Source: JAWPMT01 sp965215825 (GTDB taxonomy: Bacteria; Bacteroidota; Bacteroidia; Cytophagales; Cyclobacteriaceae). Taken from it: DNA of 64,000 nt. Positions 17,770 to 26,700 of the stretch are shown here, piece by piece (position 1 is the first letter of the stretch; each line of letters begins with the position of its first letter). The notes under the pieces were generated by a model. The model had not been told where the DNA came from. It saw only the letters and a program-made list of their open reading frames with translations, and searched no databases. The position numbers and the translations under genes are program-made. The DNA lies in the NCBI GenBank assembly GCA_965215825.1, contig CBDCEM010000003.1:1054001-1118000 (forward strand), written 5' to 3'.

Positions 17770-18530
17770 TGAGTAAGGAAGCTTACGTTAACCTGAGCGT
17801 TTCTGAAGGAATCGGGACGATCGAGTTTTTCACTCCGCAGAGCAATTCATTGCCCGGAGCTGTATTGGCGAAATTGGCCAATACGGTTACTGAAGCTGGG
17901 AATGATCAGGAGATCAAGGTAATCATTCTAAAAAGCGCAGGAGACCGGGCGTTTTGTGCAGGTGCCAGTTTTGATGAACTATTGGCTATTGAAGATCCTG
18001 TAAATGGTAAAGCATTCTTCATGGGGTTTGCCAATGTGATCAACGCCATGCGCAAGGCCCCGAAATTCATCCTTGGCAGAGTACAGGGAAAGGCCGTTGG
18101 AGGAGGGATAGGACTTGCAAGTGCCTCTGATTATTGTTTCGCTACCAGATTTGCATCCATCAAATTGAGCGAACTGGCAGTAGGAATTGGCCCGTTTGTC
18201 GTAAGTCCTGCGATTGAACGCAAGATGGGAATCTCAGCTGTTTCTCAGATGGGAATCAATGCTTCGGAGTTTTACGAAGCACAATGGGCGGCTGAAAAAG
18301 GACTATTTGCTCAAGTCTACGATGATGTCAGTGCGATGGATGAAGCAGTTAATACGCTCGCCAACAAATTGGTTACATCGAACCCGGAAGCAATGGCTGA
18401 GATGAAAAAGGTTTTCTGGCGTGGTACGGAAGACTGGGATAATCTACTATCGGAAAGGGCTCAGATCAGCGGTAACCTGGTCACTTCGGATTTTACCAAA
18501 CAGTTTATACAACAGTTTAAGAAAAAGTAA
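17769..18530 (+). CDS. paaF: Enoyl-CoA hydratase, PaaF-like
   Basis: A 253-residue crotonase-family protein coupled to paaZ by a TAATG overlap, which fits a role as 2,3-dehydroadipyl-CoA hydratase. The oxyanion-hole motif AFCAGASFDELL is present. In the active site the usual first glutamate region reads VGGGIGLASASDY, with no Glu, while the second Glu is kept in KLSELAVGIGPF. Some hydratases such as the methylglutaconyl-CoA group share this pattern, so the exact reaction is less certain than the family. It ends before a symmetrical terminator. Confidence 0.78.
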   Translation: MSKEAYVNLSVSEGIGTIEFFTPQSNSLPGAVLAKLANTVTEAGNDQEIKVIILKSAGDRAFCAGASFDELLAIEDPVNGKAFFMGFANVINAMRKAPKFILGRVQGKAVGGGIGLASASDYCFATRFASIKLSELAVGIGPFVVSPAIERKMGISAVSQMGINASEFYEAQWAAEKGLFAQVYDDVSAMDEAVNTLANKLVTSNPEAMAEMKKVFWRGTEDWDNLLSERAQISGNLVTSDFTKQFIQQFKKK

Positions 18531-18542
18531 TGTCTTATAAAG

Positions 18543-18569
18543 CGATGACATCATTAAATGATGTCATCG
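18543..18569. terminator. Bidirectional hairpin between convergent genes
   Basis: A perfect 12-bp stem (CGATGACATCAT / ATGATGTCATCG) with a 3-nt loop lies 13 bp after the paaF-like stop codon and 11 bp beyond the stop of the convergent gene. Flanking T-rich stretches are short on both sides. The position and symmetry suggest a shared terminator. Confidence 0.65.
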
Positions 18570-18579
18570 TTAACTTTCA

Positions 18580-19107
18580 CTATCCTTTCCCACTTCCGAC
18601 AAAACTATCTTCTTTTATGTCAAAAAGGATGTTGAAAGAAGTAAGGCTGCCGTAAATCTTGGTGATGTACTGTTGAAGGTTTACTTTTTCTTCATCGGTG
18701 AGGTTGGAGGCGTTGATGCGCTGCTCCATGACCCGAAGGCGATCCCGGACCATCACAATTTTGTGGAAGAAGGTTTCCACCGGAAGTTCGTAAGGCTTTA
18801 GGTCAGGATTTCCGGGTTGAAAGGAAAGAGTTCCGCCTTCCCATTTGGCACCAAGTTCTGTTTCGTCCACTTCAGGTAAGATAGGTTGAATCAATTCAGA
18901 AAGCATCCGCTGGATGTCGGCAAGACTAACCAGGTCTGAGGCAGGTTCAACCGTTTCCAGAATCTTCAATTCTGATAATTCTTCGTCAGTCATGTCCATG
19001 ATGCCATGTCGCACAAATGAAATGACGGTCTTGCCAATTTTTTGATTCAATACGACACCAACTCCTAATTCTTCGTGTTCTACTCTGCTGCCTTGTCCTA
19101 AGTTCAT
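18580..19107 (-). CDS. Conserved hypothetical protein with N-terminal Tudor-like segment
   Basis: A 175-residue soluble protein of unknown function. The N-terminal stretch GSRVEHEELGVGVVLNQKIG resembles the small SH3/Tudor-like barrel found at the C-terminus of UvrD/PcrA helicases. The remainder is helical, with a conserved-looking EKVNLQQYITKIYGSLTSFN near the end. I start it at the ATG at 19107; extending the frame to 19329 would take in the GC-rich island, whose codons do not resemble a protein of this genome. It is convergent with the paaF-like gene. Confidence 0.65.
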   Translation of the reverse strand: MNLGQGSRVEHEELGVGVVLNQKIGKTVISFVRHGIMDMTDEELSELKILETVEPASDLVSLADIQRMLSELIQPILPEVDETELGAKWEGGTLSFQPGNPDLKPYELPVETFFHKIVMVRDRLRVMEQRINASNLTDEEKVNLQQYITKIYGSLTSFNILFDIKEDSFVGSGKG

Positions 19108-19214
19108 GTTTTTTGGATTTTGTTGGATACAAGGATATGATTCGAAAGGAATATTCCCAAACAGCCGAAAGGAATATTTGCAGCCATTTGAGGATCCATA
19201 ATTAAGACAATCTT

Positions 19215-19325
19215 TGGTGGCCGACAAAGATGCAGGAACTCGCCTGCCCCGCCGGATCGCCGGACCGTCGCGCAGGGCTAAGACGAAAGGCTGTGTGTCA
19301 GGACGAACCAACGGTTTCCTAAAAA
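19215..19325. repeat. GC-rich island, candidate dispersed repeat
   Basis: About 110 bp in a gene-free stretch are far richer in G+C (roughly 60-65% by eye) than the flanks. They contain short inverted repeats such as CCGGATCGCCGG and AACCAACGGTT. The frame through it is open on the minus strand but reads as Arg- and Pro-rich nonsense. Such islands in AT-leaning Bacteroidota genomes are often copies of small intergenic repeats; no second copy was seen in this window. Confidence 0.4.
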
Positions 19326-19394
19326 ACACCCTTATTTCGGGAGAATAAAACTGATTATCTTCGCCACCCTTTTTTCACTTTAACCCAGGAACCC

Positions 19395-19973
19395 ATGAAC
19401 AATACAGACCTTTCTCAACTGACCAAAGAACAGTTTAATACCTTGTTTCCTATTCAGTTAGTGGATCATGACCCCAATTGGGCAGCGGTTTTTAAGGAAG
19501 AAAAAGCGTTGATCCTTTCTACTGTGGATCCGTCCAAAATATTACAGATCGAACATTTTGGAAGCTCATCGATCCCAGGGCTAAAATCTAAGCCTTACAT
19601 AGATATCCTGATCGAAATTGAAGAGGAAATGTTATTCAATGAGGATTTGATCAAGCAATTTGAACCCATTGGATATCAGCATTTCAAAGTGCCAGAGAGA
19701 GACGGAATTGAGGCATATATGTCTTTTGGGAAAGGGTACTACACTGATGGAACCAAAGCTCAGATTTTCCACATCCATATGTGTCCCGCTGACAATTTCA
19801 TGTGGAAGCAAGTGACTTTTCGGGATTTCCTTATCGATAATCCAGATCATGCTGGCGCATATGAAGACCTCAAATTGAAATTGGCTTCCAAGTACCGAAA
19901 TGACAGGGGCGCATACGTGCTGGGGAAGACGGAGTTTGTAAAAGAGACTTTGTCTAGAATTGATGATCAGTAA
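19395..19973 (+). CDS. GrpB/UPF0157 family protein (nucleotidyltransferase-like)
   Basis: A 192-residue protein with the GrpB signatures VDHDPNWAAVFKEE near the N-terminus and IEHFGSSSIPGLKSKPYIDI in the middle (the GSxxxPGLxxKPxxDI line), followed by HIHMCPADNFMWKQVTFRDF. GrpB members share the nucleotidyltransferase fold; several are linked to CoA metabolism or are uncharacterised. It has its own spacer on both sides. Confidence 0.88.
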   Translation: MNNTDLSQLTKEQFNTLFPIQLVDHDPNWAAVFKEEKALILSTVDPSKILQIEHFGSSSIPGLKSKPYIDILIEIEEEMLFNEDLIKQFEPIGYQHFKVPERDGIEAYMSFGKGYYTDGTKAQIFHIHMCPADNFMWKQVTFRDFLIDNPDHAGAYEDLKLKLASKYRNDRGAYVLGKTEFVKETLSRIDDQ

Positions 19974-20024
19974 AACTTTCAGAGTCATCGGGAAAAGGCA
20001 CAGACCTGGCAGTCTTGTTGTTAG

Positions 20025-21995
20025 ATGGAAGACAATTATCGCCGCCAGGAAAGACGCTATTTCTTTAGATGTTTTATAGGTTCTGTTAGAACAGGGGCCT
20101 GCAAGGCCTTTGTTCTGCTTTTATTAGTTGGCAATTCTCAATTTTCCGTTGCGCAGGATAGACCACTGGGCGTAAACCTTACCGATGTTTCTCCTTTTGG
20201 TACCCTGTGGTATTACACCAATGCATTAAAGCAATCTTCCGGATGGCTCGTGTATGATGCTAATAATGAAACGGATGGGATCAATCTATCAAGTGAGCTC
20301 ACCGCTGAGATACGTACACAGCATTATGATCAAAATGGATATCCTTTGCAGGTGCCATTTCAATCGGACTTACATCCCGATTTGATTGGAAAATCTTTGA
20401 TAACAAGTTGTTTGGTCTTGAATGGACAACCTGAACCATATCTGTACCCAGCTGGAATTTATCTCTTGAGTTTTGAAGGAACAGGTGTTATGGCAATCCG
20501 GGGAGATGTGGATGAGGAGTACATGGAATTTGATATGGCGGATGAATATCAAATCTCTGTTTCAACACCTACAAGTACCGGATTGCAATTTTTTATTTTG
20601 AGCAGTGACCCTGGAGATCCTATAAGGAATATTGAGCTTATTTTTCCAGGCTACCATGGACAGGGGGAAGTACTTAAGTTTCAGGAATCTTTTTTGGATT
20701 TGGCCTCGGGATTTGACGTGCTTCGGTTTATGAAACCTCTGAAGTCCGAAAATAATACCATCGTTGACTTTGGGGAGAGGTCCACAGCGGATGATTTTAG
20801 CTACTTCCTTGATGTGGAAAATGCGGTTTTGCCAGGAATGCCCTACGAAGATGTAGTTGAGGTCAGCAACATAACCGGCACAGACCCTTGGATTACCATT
20901 CCATATCTTGCTTCAGATGATTATGTGAGAGCCGCAGCAGAATTATTCAATGAGTTGGATCGTGAGCGTAGGTTACATGTAGAATACAGCAATGAAACCT
21001 GGAATCCGGCTTACCCTGAGACAAGGGCCTATATGTTGGAAATGGGCGCTGAGTTGGCAAAAAGTGATATTCCGGAAGTGGCTGAATTTGAAGCCATTCA
21101 TTGGTATCATGCACGAAGATCGTTGGAGATCTGGCAGATTTTTGAAGAAACTTTAGACGAAAATGCACGGCTAGTCAGGGTGCATGGCTCCCAATCAGAT
21201 CCGTTTACAGCGGATCTGGTGCGGGATGCTTATGAGTCAGACATCATAAACCCCGAAGGTCAGCAGCCTGATATGGTAGCCATAGCCTCATATATTGGGG
21301 TCACTCTTTTTGACGATTTGAGGGATCAGAACATCAATATTTGTGACCATACACCGCAACAATTACTCGATACGCTGATGAGCAGAATAGATCCTGAGCT
21401 TAATGAAATGGTCTCGAGGTTTCGGGATTTGTTTGGCTCGTCGGCGATTGAGGTTGTTGCATATGAGGGAGGCCAACATGTAACAGAGTTGAATTTCCAA
21501 CCCATGACCCCCTGTGCCGAAGCTTTGGTTGCTGAAATGAATCAATTACCCGGCATGACATCTTTTTTCTGCGAATTGCTTGATACCTGGTATGAGGAAT
21601 ACGATGGAGGGTTATTCAATGTGTTTAACCTGGCCGAAAGGGCTGATGCTTTCGGGTCTTTTGGATTATTACAAAGTCAATGGCAAGATGTAACAACTTC
21701 TCCCAAATGGGAGGGCGTGTTTAATTGTGTGGAAGAAGAGCCACTTACAATTGAAGCAAACGACTTTGCGCTCTTTTACCCAAATCCAGCCTTTGGAAAA
21801 CTAAACATTCGAACATCGACTTCTTGTAAATATCAATTACTGAGTTTGACTGGAAGTATCGTTCAAACAGGAAATCTTCTGGAGGGAGAACAATCAATTA
21901 ATCTGGATCACATTTCGTCTGGAATATATATTTTTAAAGTTGATGCCCAACAGGGGACTATTACTTCCAGAATTTCTATAAAACCGTCAAAATAG
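20025..21995 (+). CDS. T9SS-exported protein with glycosidase clan-A-like core
   Basis: A 656-residue exported protein. A charged N-terminus precedes a hydrophobic signal segment (about 27-44). The core carries HVEYSNETWNP (318-328) and later VVAYEGGQH (478-486). These look like the acid/base (Glu324) and nucleophile (Glu481) motifs of clan-A glycoside hydrolases, and such proteins are often labelled cellulose-binding in Bacteroidota. The last 75 residues (from FYPNPAFGKLNIRTS to the end) are a type A T9SS sorting domain, so the protein is secreted or surface-attached. The substrate is unknown. Confidence 0.72.
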   Translation: MEDNYRRQERRYFFRCFIGSVRTGACKAFVLLLLVGNSQFSVAQDRPLGVNLTDVSPFGTLWYYTNALKQSSGWLVYDANNETDGINLSSELTAEIRTQHYDQNGYPLQVPFQSDLHPDLIGKSLITSCLVLNGQPEPYLYPAGIYLLSFEGTGVMAIRGDVDEEYMEFDMADEYQISVSTPTSTGLQFFILSSDPGDPIRNIELIFPGYHGQGEVLKFQESFLDLASGFDVLRFMKPLKSENNTIVDFGERSTADDFSYFLDVENAVLPGMPYEDVVEVSNITGTDPWITIPYLASDDYVRAAAELFNELDRERRLHVEYSNETWNPAYPETRAYMLEMGAELAKSDIPEVAEFEAIHWYHARRSLEIWQIFEETLDENARLVRVHGSQSDPFTADLVRDAYESDIINPEGQQPDMVAIASYIGVTLFDDLRDQNINICDHTPQQLLDTLMSRIDPELNEMVSRFRDLFGSSAIEVVAYEGGQHVTELNFQPMTPCAEALVAEMNQLPGMTSFFCELLDTWYEEYDGGLFNVFNLAERADAFGSFGLLQSQWQDVTTSPKWEGVFNCVEEEPLTIEANDFALFYPNPAFGKLNIRTSTSCKYQLLSLTGSIVQTGNLLEGEQSINLDHISSGIYIFKVDAQQGTITSRISIKPSK

Positions 21996-22134
21996 TTACA
22001 GTGAAAGAAATAAAGGCCATTGATCACGATCTGGAAATACCACGTCTATCTGGAAAAATCAATTAATTTCTGCGCGACATTTTTAATGGTAATGATGACG
22101 AACTAAGCCATATGTCTGTAAGTTCGTAACGTCG

Positions 22135-22677
22135 ATGGGGACTGCAAAGACTGATTTAGTATGGCGCTCTTTTCTTAGTAATCGAAGAAAGGGATTCAGG
22201 GCATTGTACGACAAGTATTATGATGCCCTTCTGGCTTATGCAATGAGTAAACTAAAACAGTTTGACCTGGCCGAAAATGCGGTAGCTGAGATTTTCATTA
22301 AACTCTATACGTACGAACAAATAGAGGAAGTAGAGCAACCCGAAAATTGGATATTTACCATTGCCAGGAATTACTGTCTGGGGTATGTCAACAAAGAAAA
22401 TAACCGAAGACAGATCAACGACCAATTGTTCAGTACAAAGACACAACTTCAGCATGCGCAAGCAGATCACTTCATTGATCAGGAGATAATCAAGAAAGAA
22501 ATTCGGACGATTCTCAATGAAGTTAATCAGGAAATCTGGTCCATGGATACCCAAGGGTTTTCCAATAAGGAAATTGCTATTCAAACAGGTATGAGTGAGA
22601 AAACAGTTGCTAACAGAAAATCAGAAATTCGGAAGATGGTGAAAGCTATGTATTTGAAAATCAATCGGGAAGAATAA
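22135..22677 (+). CDS. ECF-type RNA polymerase sigma factor
   Basis: A 180-residue sigma-70 family protein with region 2 at the N-terminus (FRALYDKYYDALLAYAMSKL, then AENAVAEIFIKLYTYE and NWIFTIARNYCLGYVNKEN) and region 4 at the C-terminus (TQGFSNKEIAIQTGMSEKTVANRKSEIRK). This is the two-domain layout of extracytoplasmic-function sigma factors. The gene 25 bp downstream encodes its probable anti-sigma factor, so the pair should respond to an envelope signal. Target promoters cannot be read here. Confidence 0.88.
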   Translation: MGTAKTDLVWRSFLSNRRKGFRALYDKYYDALLAYAMSKLKQFDLAENAVAEIFIKLYTYEQIEEVEQPENWIFTIARNYCLGYVNKENNRRQINDQLFSTKTQLQHAQADHFIDQEIIKKEIRTILNEVNQEIWSMDTQGFSNKEIAIQTGMSEKTVANRKSEIRKMVKAMYLKINREE

Positions 22678-22702
22678 ATGTTTCAACAGTCTTAGTTATT
22701 AG

Positions 22703-23410
22703 ATGGAAGTCGAAAATCACCCAGATATAGATCAGCTTGAAGAACATTCTGATCAGGAGTGGATTAAAGCGCACGTGGATTCCTGCGAGCGTTGTAGTGC
22801 TATCGTGGAAGGACTGCAACTCATGAAGCAGGAATCATTAAAGCGTAAACAGCCGATAGAACAATTGATCAGTAATTCGAAAGAGCGATCCTGGGACGTC
22901 ATCGATCAACAATTACCCAAGCATCGTGTTGCGAGTAAAGTTTGGTTTGGCTCTGCCGTTGTAACGCTTTTATTGCTCGCCATTGGTTGGATTGTTTTCA
23001 TAGACCAATCATCTTCAGAAGGTCTTGATGTGAATTCACCTTATCCCGCTCCTGCTTTTCGGAGTTCCGTAGACACTGAGGCTTTCATTATTCACTATCG
23101 AAACGGGAATTATGAGATGGCAAGAAAGGAACTACAAAGAACAGAGCTTTCTGGTGAGAATATGTTTTATACAGGCTTGACACACCTATATCAAACCACT
23201 CCAAGTCCCGATAGCGCACTTATGTATTTCAATAGCATTGAGGTGCAACAGAGTCTATACGCGGAAAACGCCGCATATTACACTGCGATTGCCAACTTAA
23301 TGCTGGGTGATACTGCTGTTTCCAGGCGACAACTGGAAATCATTGAGAAGGAAATCCACCATTCAAACCAAGAAGAGGCGCAAACCCTATTGCAAATATT
23401 GCGTGATTAA
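22703..23410 (+). CDS. Zinc-binding membrane anti-sigma factor with periplasmic TPR-like tail
   Basis: A 235-residue single-pass membrane protein. The N-terminal cytoplasmic part has a zinc anti-sigma (ZAS) signature HVDSCERC (His24, Cys28, Cys31). One membrane helix spans about residues 80-100. The remaining 135 residues, predicted to be periplasmic, are helical with TPR-like spacing (NGNYEMARKELQRTEL, later AENAAYYTAIANLMLGDT). It follows the ECF sigma gene by 25 bp. Releasing the sigma factor would require a change in, or proteolysis of, the periplasmic part; a periplasmic CHAT protease is encoded next door. Confidence 0.75.
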   Translation: MEVENHPDIDQLEEHSDQEWIKAHVDSCERCSAIVEGLQLMKQESLKRKQPIEQLISNSKERSWDVIDQQLPKHRVASKVWFGSAVVTLLLLAIGWIVFIDQSSSEGLDVNSPYPAPAFRSSVDTEAFIIHYRNGNYEMARKELQRTELSGENMFYTGLTHLYQTTPSPDSALMYFNSIEVQQSLYAENAAYYTAIANLMLGDTAVSRRQLEIIEKEIHHSNQEEAQTLLQILRD

Positions 23411-23587
23411 TTAGCTACAACTGGGAACTGTCACTTGAAAAGTTGACGATTACTAGTTAAACCCAAATTATGCATTAAGCATAAAACTTATCTGACTATG
23501 ACTTTAACGTCATCAGCAGACGAAAGCGCTGCTTTGTCTGGGTAAAAAGGAATTTCTAGTCAGTTTGTGTATTTTCATCAAACCTGA

Positions 23588-23740
23588 TTATCTGAAATAG
23601 GCCCGATTTTTACTCCTGAATGAAAGCCCTAACCAGGAGATAACGGATTCTGGTGTCAATTTTTCAATTGTTCTTTTAAGTAATCCTTTCAAGGATAATA
23701 GTTCCGTTTGCTCTGTATTTTCCTGGGCCTTTGAATTCAT
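23588..23740 (-). CDS. Small protein, 50 residues, paralogue A
   Basis: An ATG at 23740 opens a 50-codon frame that ends at a TAA at 23588-23590. It lies 39 bp downstream of the CHAT-protease gene on the same strand. Its protein shares EQTxLLSxKGLxKR and SWxGLSFRSKNR with the 51-residue frame at 27289-27444, on the other side of the CHAT gene. The two DNA copies differ mostly by synonymous changes across the matching codons, which argues for a real, selected protein. It is basic near the C-terminus, has no signal peptide, and its function is unknown. Confidence 0.7.
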   Translation of the reverse strand: MNSKAQENTEQTELLSLKGLLKRTIEKLTPESVISWLGLSFRSKNRAYFR

Positions 23741-23779
23741 CGAGGTGACCTTTTATAAATAAGACTTGCAGTCCACTTA

Positions 23780-26700
23780 TTATTCCCGGCAGAAACCGAA
23801 AAAACTACCATTTGTCTTTCTTCGAAATAGCATGAAAAGGACTAACCCCAGGGAAAGAAAGACAATCAGCCATTCATTCATGAGTTGATCCTCATCGGTA
23901 AGCTCGCTATCATCCCCCATTAAACGGAACCCAGCCCAGAAGAAGGGGTGTGTTCGCATGTTGCCAGCTACTTCTTCCAGATAATTTAGTTGCGCTGCTC
24001 TTAGCGCAGCAGATTTTGTATGACCTTGCTTCAATTCGCCGAAAAAGTCGATCACAAGCCGGACACTTTCCTCATCAGCGACTTTCCATTGACTCATCAA
24101 TACGCTGCGACATCCCGCATAATTGAAGGCACGGGCCATACTCATCAATCCTTCCCCATTACTCAGTTTTCCATCTCCCGTATCACAAGCACTAAGGACA
24201 GCCAATTCGGCATTTAGTGGAATGCCATAGATTTCGTCAAGGTGGAGTGTTCCGTCATTTAAGCTATCTGCTTCTCCCGAAAAATGCAGCCTGGAGTTCA
24301 GGGGAGACCGTTGATCTACGGAGCCATGCATGGCTAAATGAATTACGTTGAAGTTTGACGCTTCTTTCCTGAAATTCTCTTCAGTGGCCATAGGGCCTAT
24401 CAATGTTTTCCCTTTGAAAAGATGTCCAACTGCCCTGATCTCCTTTTGGGCACCCGGTATAGCTAGTTGATGACTGCTGGTAGTTTGATCATTATCTCCC
24501 GGGGACGCAGCAAACCCTATATATCCCTTTCCAGAGTTGTTGAAGGGCCGATTATAGGTTAGAAGAATGGATACAGATGGGGCGTATCTGATACTTTGCT
24601 TTCTTAACAAATAGGAGTAGTTCCTAAAGTTAAGGGGCTCTTCAACTTTATCGGTTAACAGGAGTGCAAAATTCACATTGTGCAATGAATCATGAGGGAC
24701 AATAGTTAGCAACTGATCATCCTTGTCAGGCATAGAAAACTCAGGTATAAGTAATTCATAGAGCCGCCTGGCGCTTTGCCGATAAAGGTGATCCGCTTTT
24801 CGAGCCTGATTGACAATGAAATCGTAATCGGTAATGGATTGATGATGATTTTGCAAAAGTTCACTCCAATTATCGGGTTTGTGAACCTGATCAAATAGAG
24901 CTTGCTCTTTTCCAATTTGAAAGCGATAGATAAAATGGTCTGAAATGGAGTAGGCTAATAAAATTTCACGCTTTTTCAAGCTTTTCTGGAATTCGAAAAT
25001 GTTGAGTGAACTTGTTTCATATTTTACTCGATGGTACTCAGGGTAGTAGAGGCGAATTTCTGTCTTTAATTGATCAAGTTCCTGGCCCTTCTGAAATAGC
25101 CTCTTCTCCAGCTCTACACGAGTTTGCTCTTCATCCGCGTTTCCGAGTTTTTGTCGTAGATAAGCCAATTCTCCATAGCATGCTATTTCTTTCGACAATA
25201 GCGTGTCAGGTATCTTGGCCAATGACTTTAACTGACCTTCATTGATGGCCTCAACTAACACTTGAGAACGCCTCATTTCTGATATCCAGAATGCTTTCTG
25301 GAGCCACGCTTGTTCTTTAGTCTTTTGGTATAATGAGAATGTGATGTCCAGTGCTTCTGAGCTAACGGTTGAAAAGAGATTACTGATTCGGATTTTTGCC
25401 TCATCGGACTGAAAGGAATTTCTGAGAAAGCGTAGATACCTCAAGGCTGCCAGATAGTATTCTGTCGATTGAATTCCAACCTTCAATTGTGTTGTGTCCT
25501 GCTGGTATATGGCGAAATAGGAGGAGGCCATTTTTGAGATGCTGACCAATCCCTCCAGTGGCACCAGAATGTTGTCAACTTCCGGGATTGTAGGTGAGTC
25601 AATGGATTTATTTATGAACTGCAGTTCCAGACTTTTTTGATAATAGTCAACCGCTGTTGTAAAATGACCCATCTCATGATGCAAATCACCTAAGACAAGG
25701 TAGTTCTGGTACAATACGGGGCTGGCAAGTCCGTAGAAACTTGCTTTTCTTTTCAGTGCATGATCAAACAGCTGCTGAGCTTTTTCAAAAGCCCCATGAT
25801 CTAAATAGTAATTACCCAGATGGAAATCTATTCTGGAACGCTGTGCCGCAAGTCCTGGTAGTTTCTCATCGACCAATTTGCTACTTTGTTCAAGTAGCAT
25901 CAACCGGTTGACTTCCTCGCCAATAGACTGAAAGTACGAAGCCCGAAGGAGATAATTACTGACAAGGTACTGACCACCAAAACGGGCAGAAGCATTAATC
26001 ACTGCTTCAGATTTGGCCAGAGTCTCGAGATAAGCGTCAGATTGCCCGTTGTTTTTATAAGCGTCCGCCAGTTCCGTATAGGGCGTGAGTAGATAATCGG
26101 AAGGTAGGAATTCCTTAAAGATCGAAATCTTCCTCTTGTACAGGTCAATTGCCAAATCGTAATTCCCCAGTTTGGCATGGCAGTTCCCTAATAAGCCATA
26201 GGCAACCCCTACATTGACATGCGAGTCACCCAGGGTTTGCCGTCGTATTTCAAGCACTTTGGAGAAAACGTCCAGGGCCTGATTGTACTGGTGCAAGTCG
26301 TAGTAATTGCGACCTATATGTTGAAGGGTGTTGGAAATGGATGGATGTATTTCTGTTCCCAGTAGTTCCTTTTTCAATTGTAATGAATGACTAAGATACT
26401 CCAGGGATTCCGTAGGCCTACTAAGTACACGCGTTACAATCCCCAACCCGTCATAAGTTGGACCCATTGAAGCTTTTAACTCGCCTTTGTGACTTTCCCA
26501 AATTTGATTCGCTTCTTCATAATTGGTGAGGGCCAGCTCATAGTTTGATGTCAATCGGTGGCAGTAGCCAAGCATATTGTGATTGTCAGCCAGTTCCCAA
26601 TGGTCCGGACCCAATAACTTTTCTCTGATTTCTATGGATTGATAGTTATAAGAAAGGCCTTTGTCGAAACGACCAAGATTAGCGGCATTTTTACTGAGTA

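Noticed and set aside
19108..19329. Longer start for the hypothetical gene at 18580-19107
   Set aside because: The extension runs through the GC-rich island and gives Arg/Pro/Cys-rich sequence unlike the rest of the protein; the ATG at 19107 precedes the Tudor-like segment.
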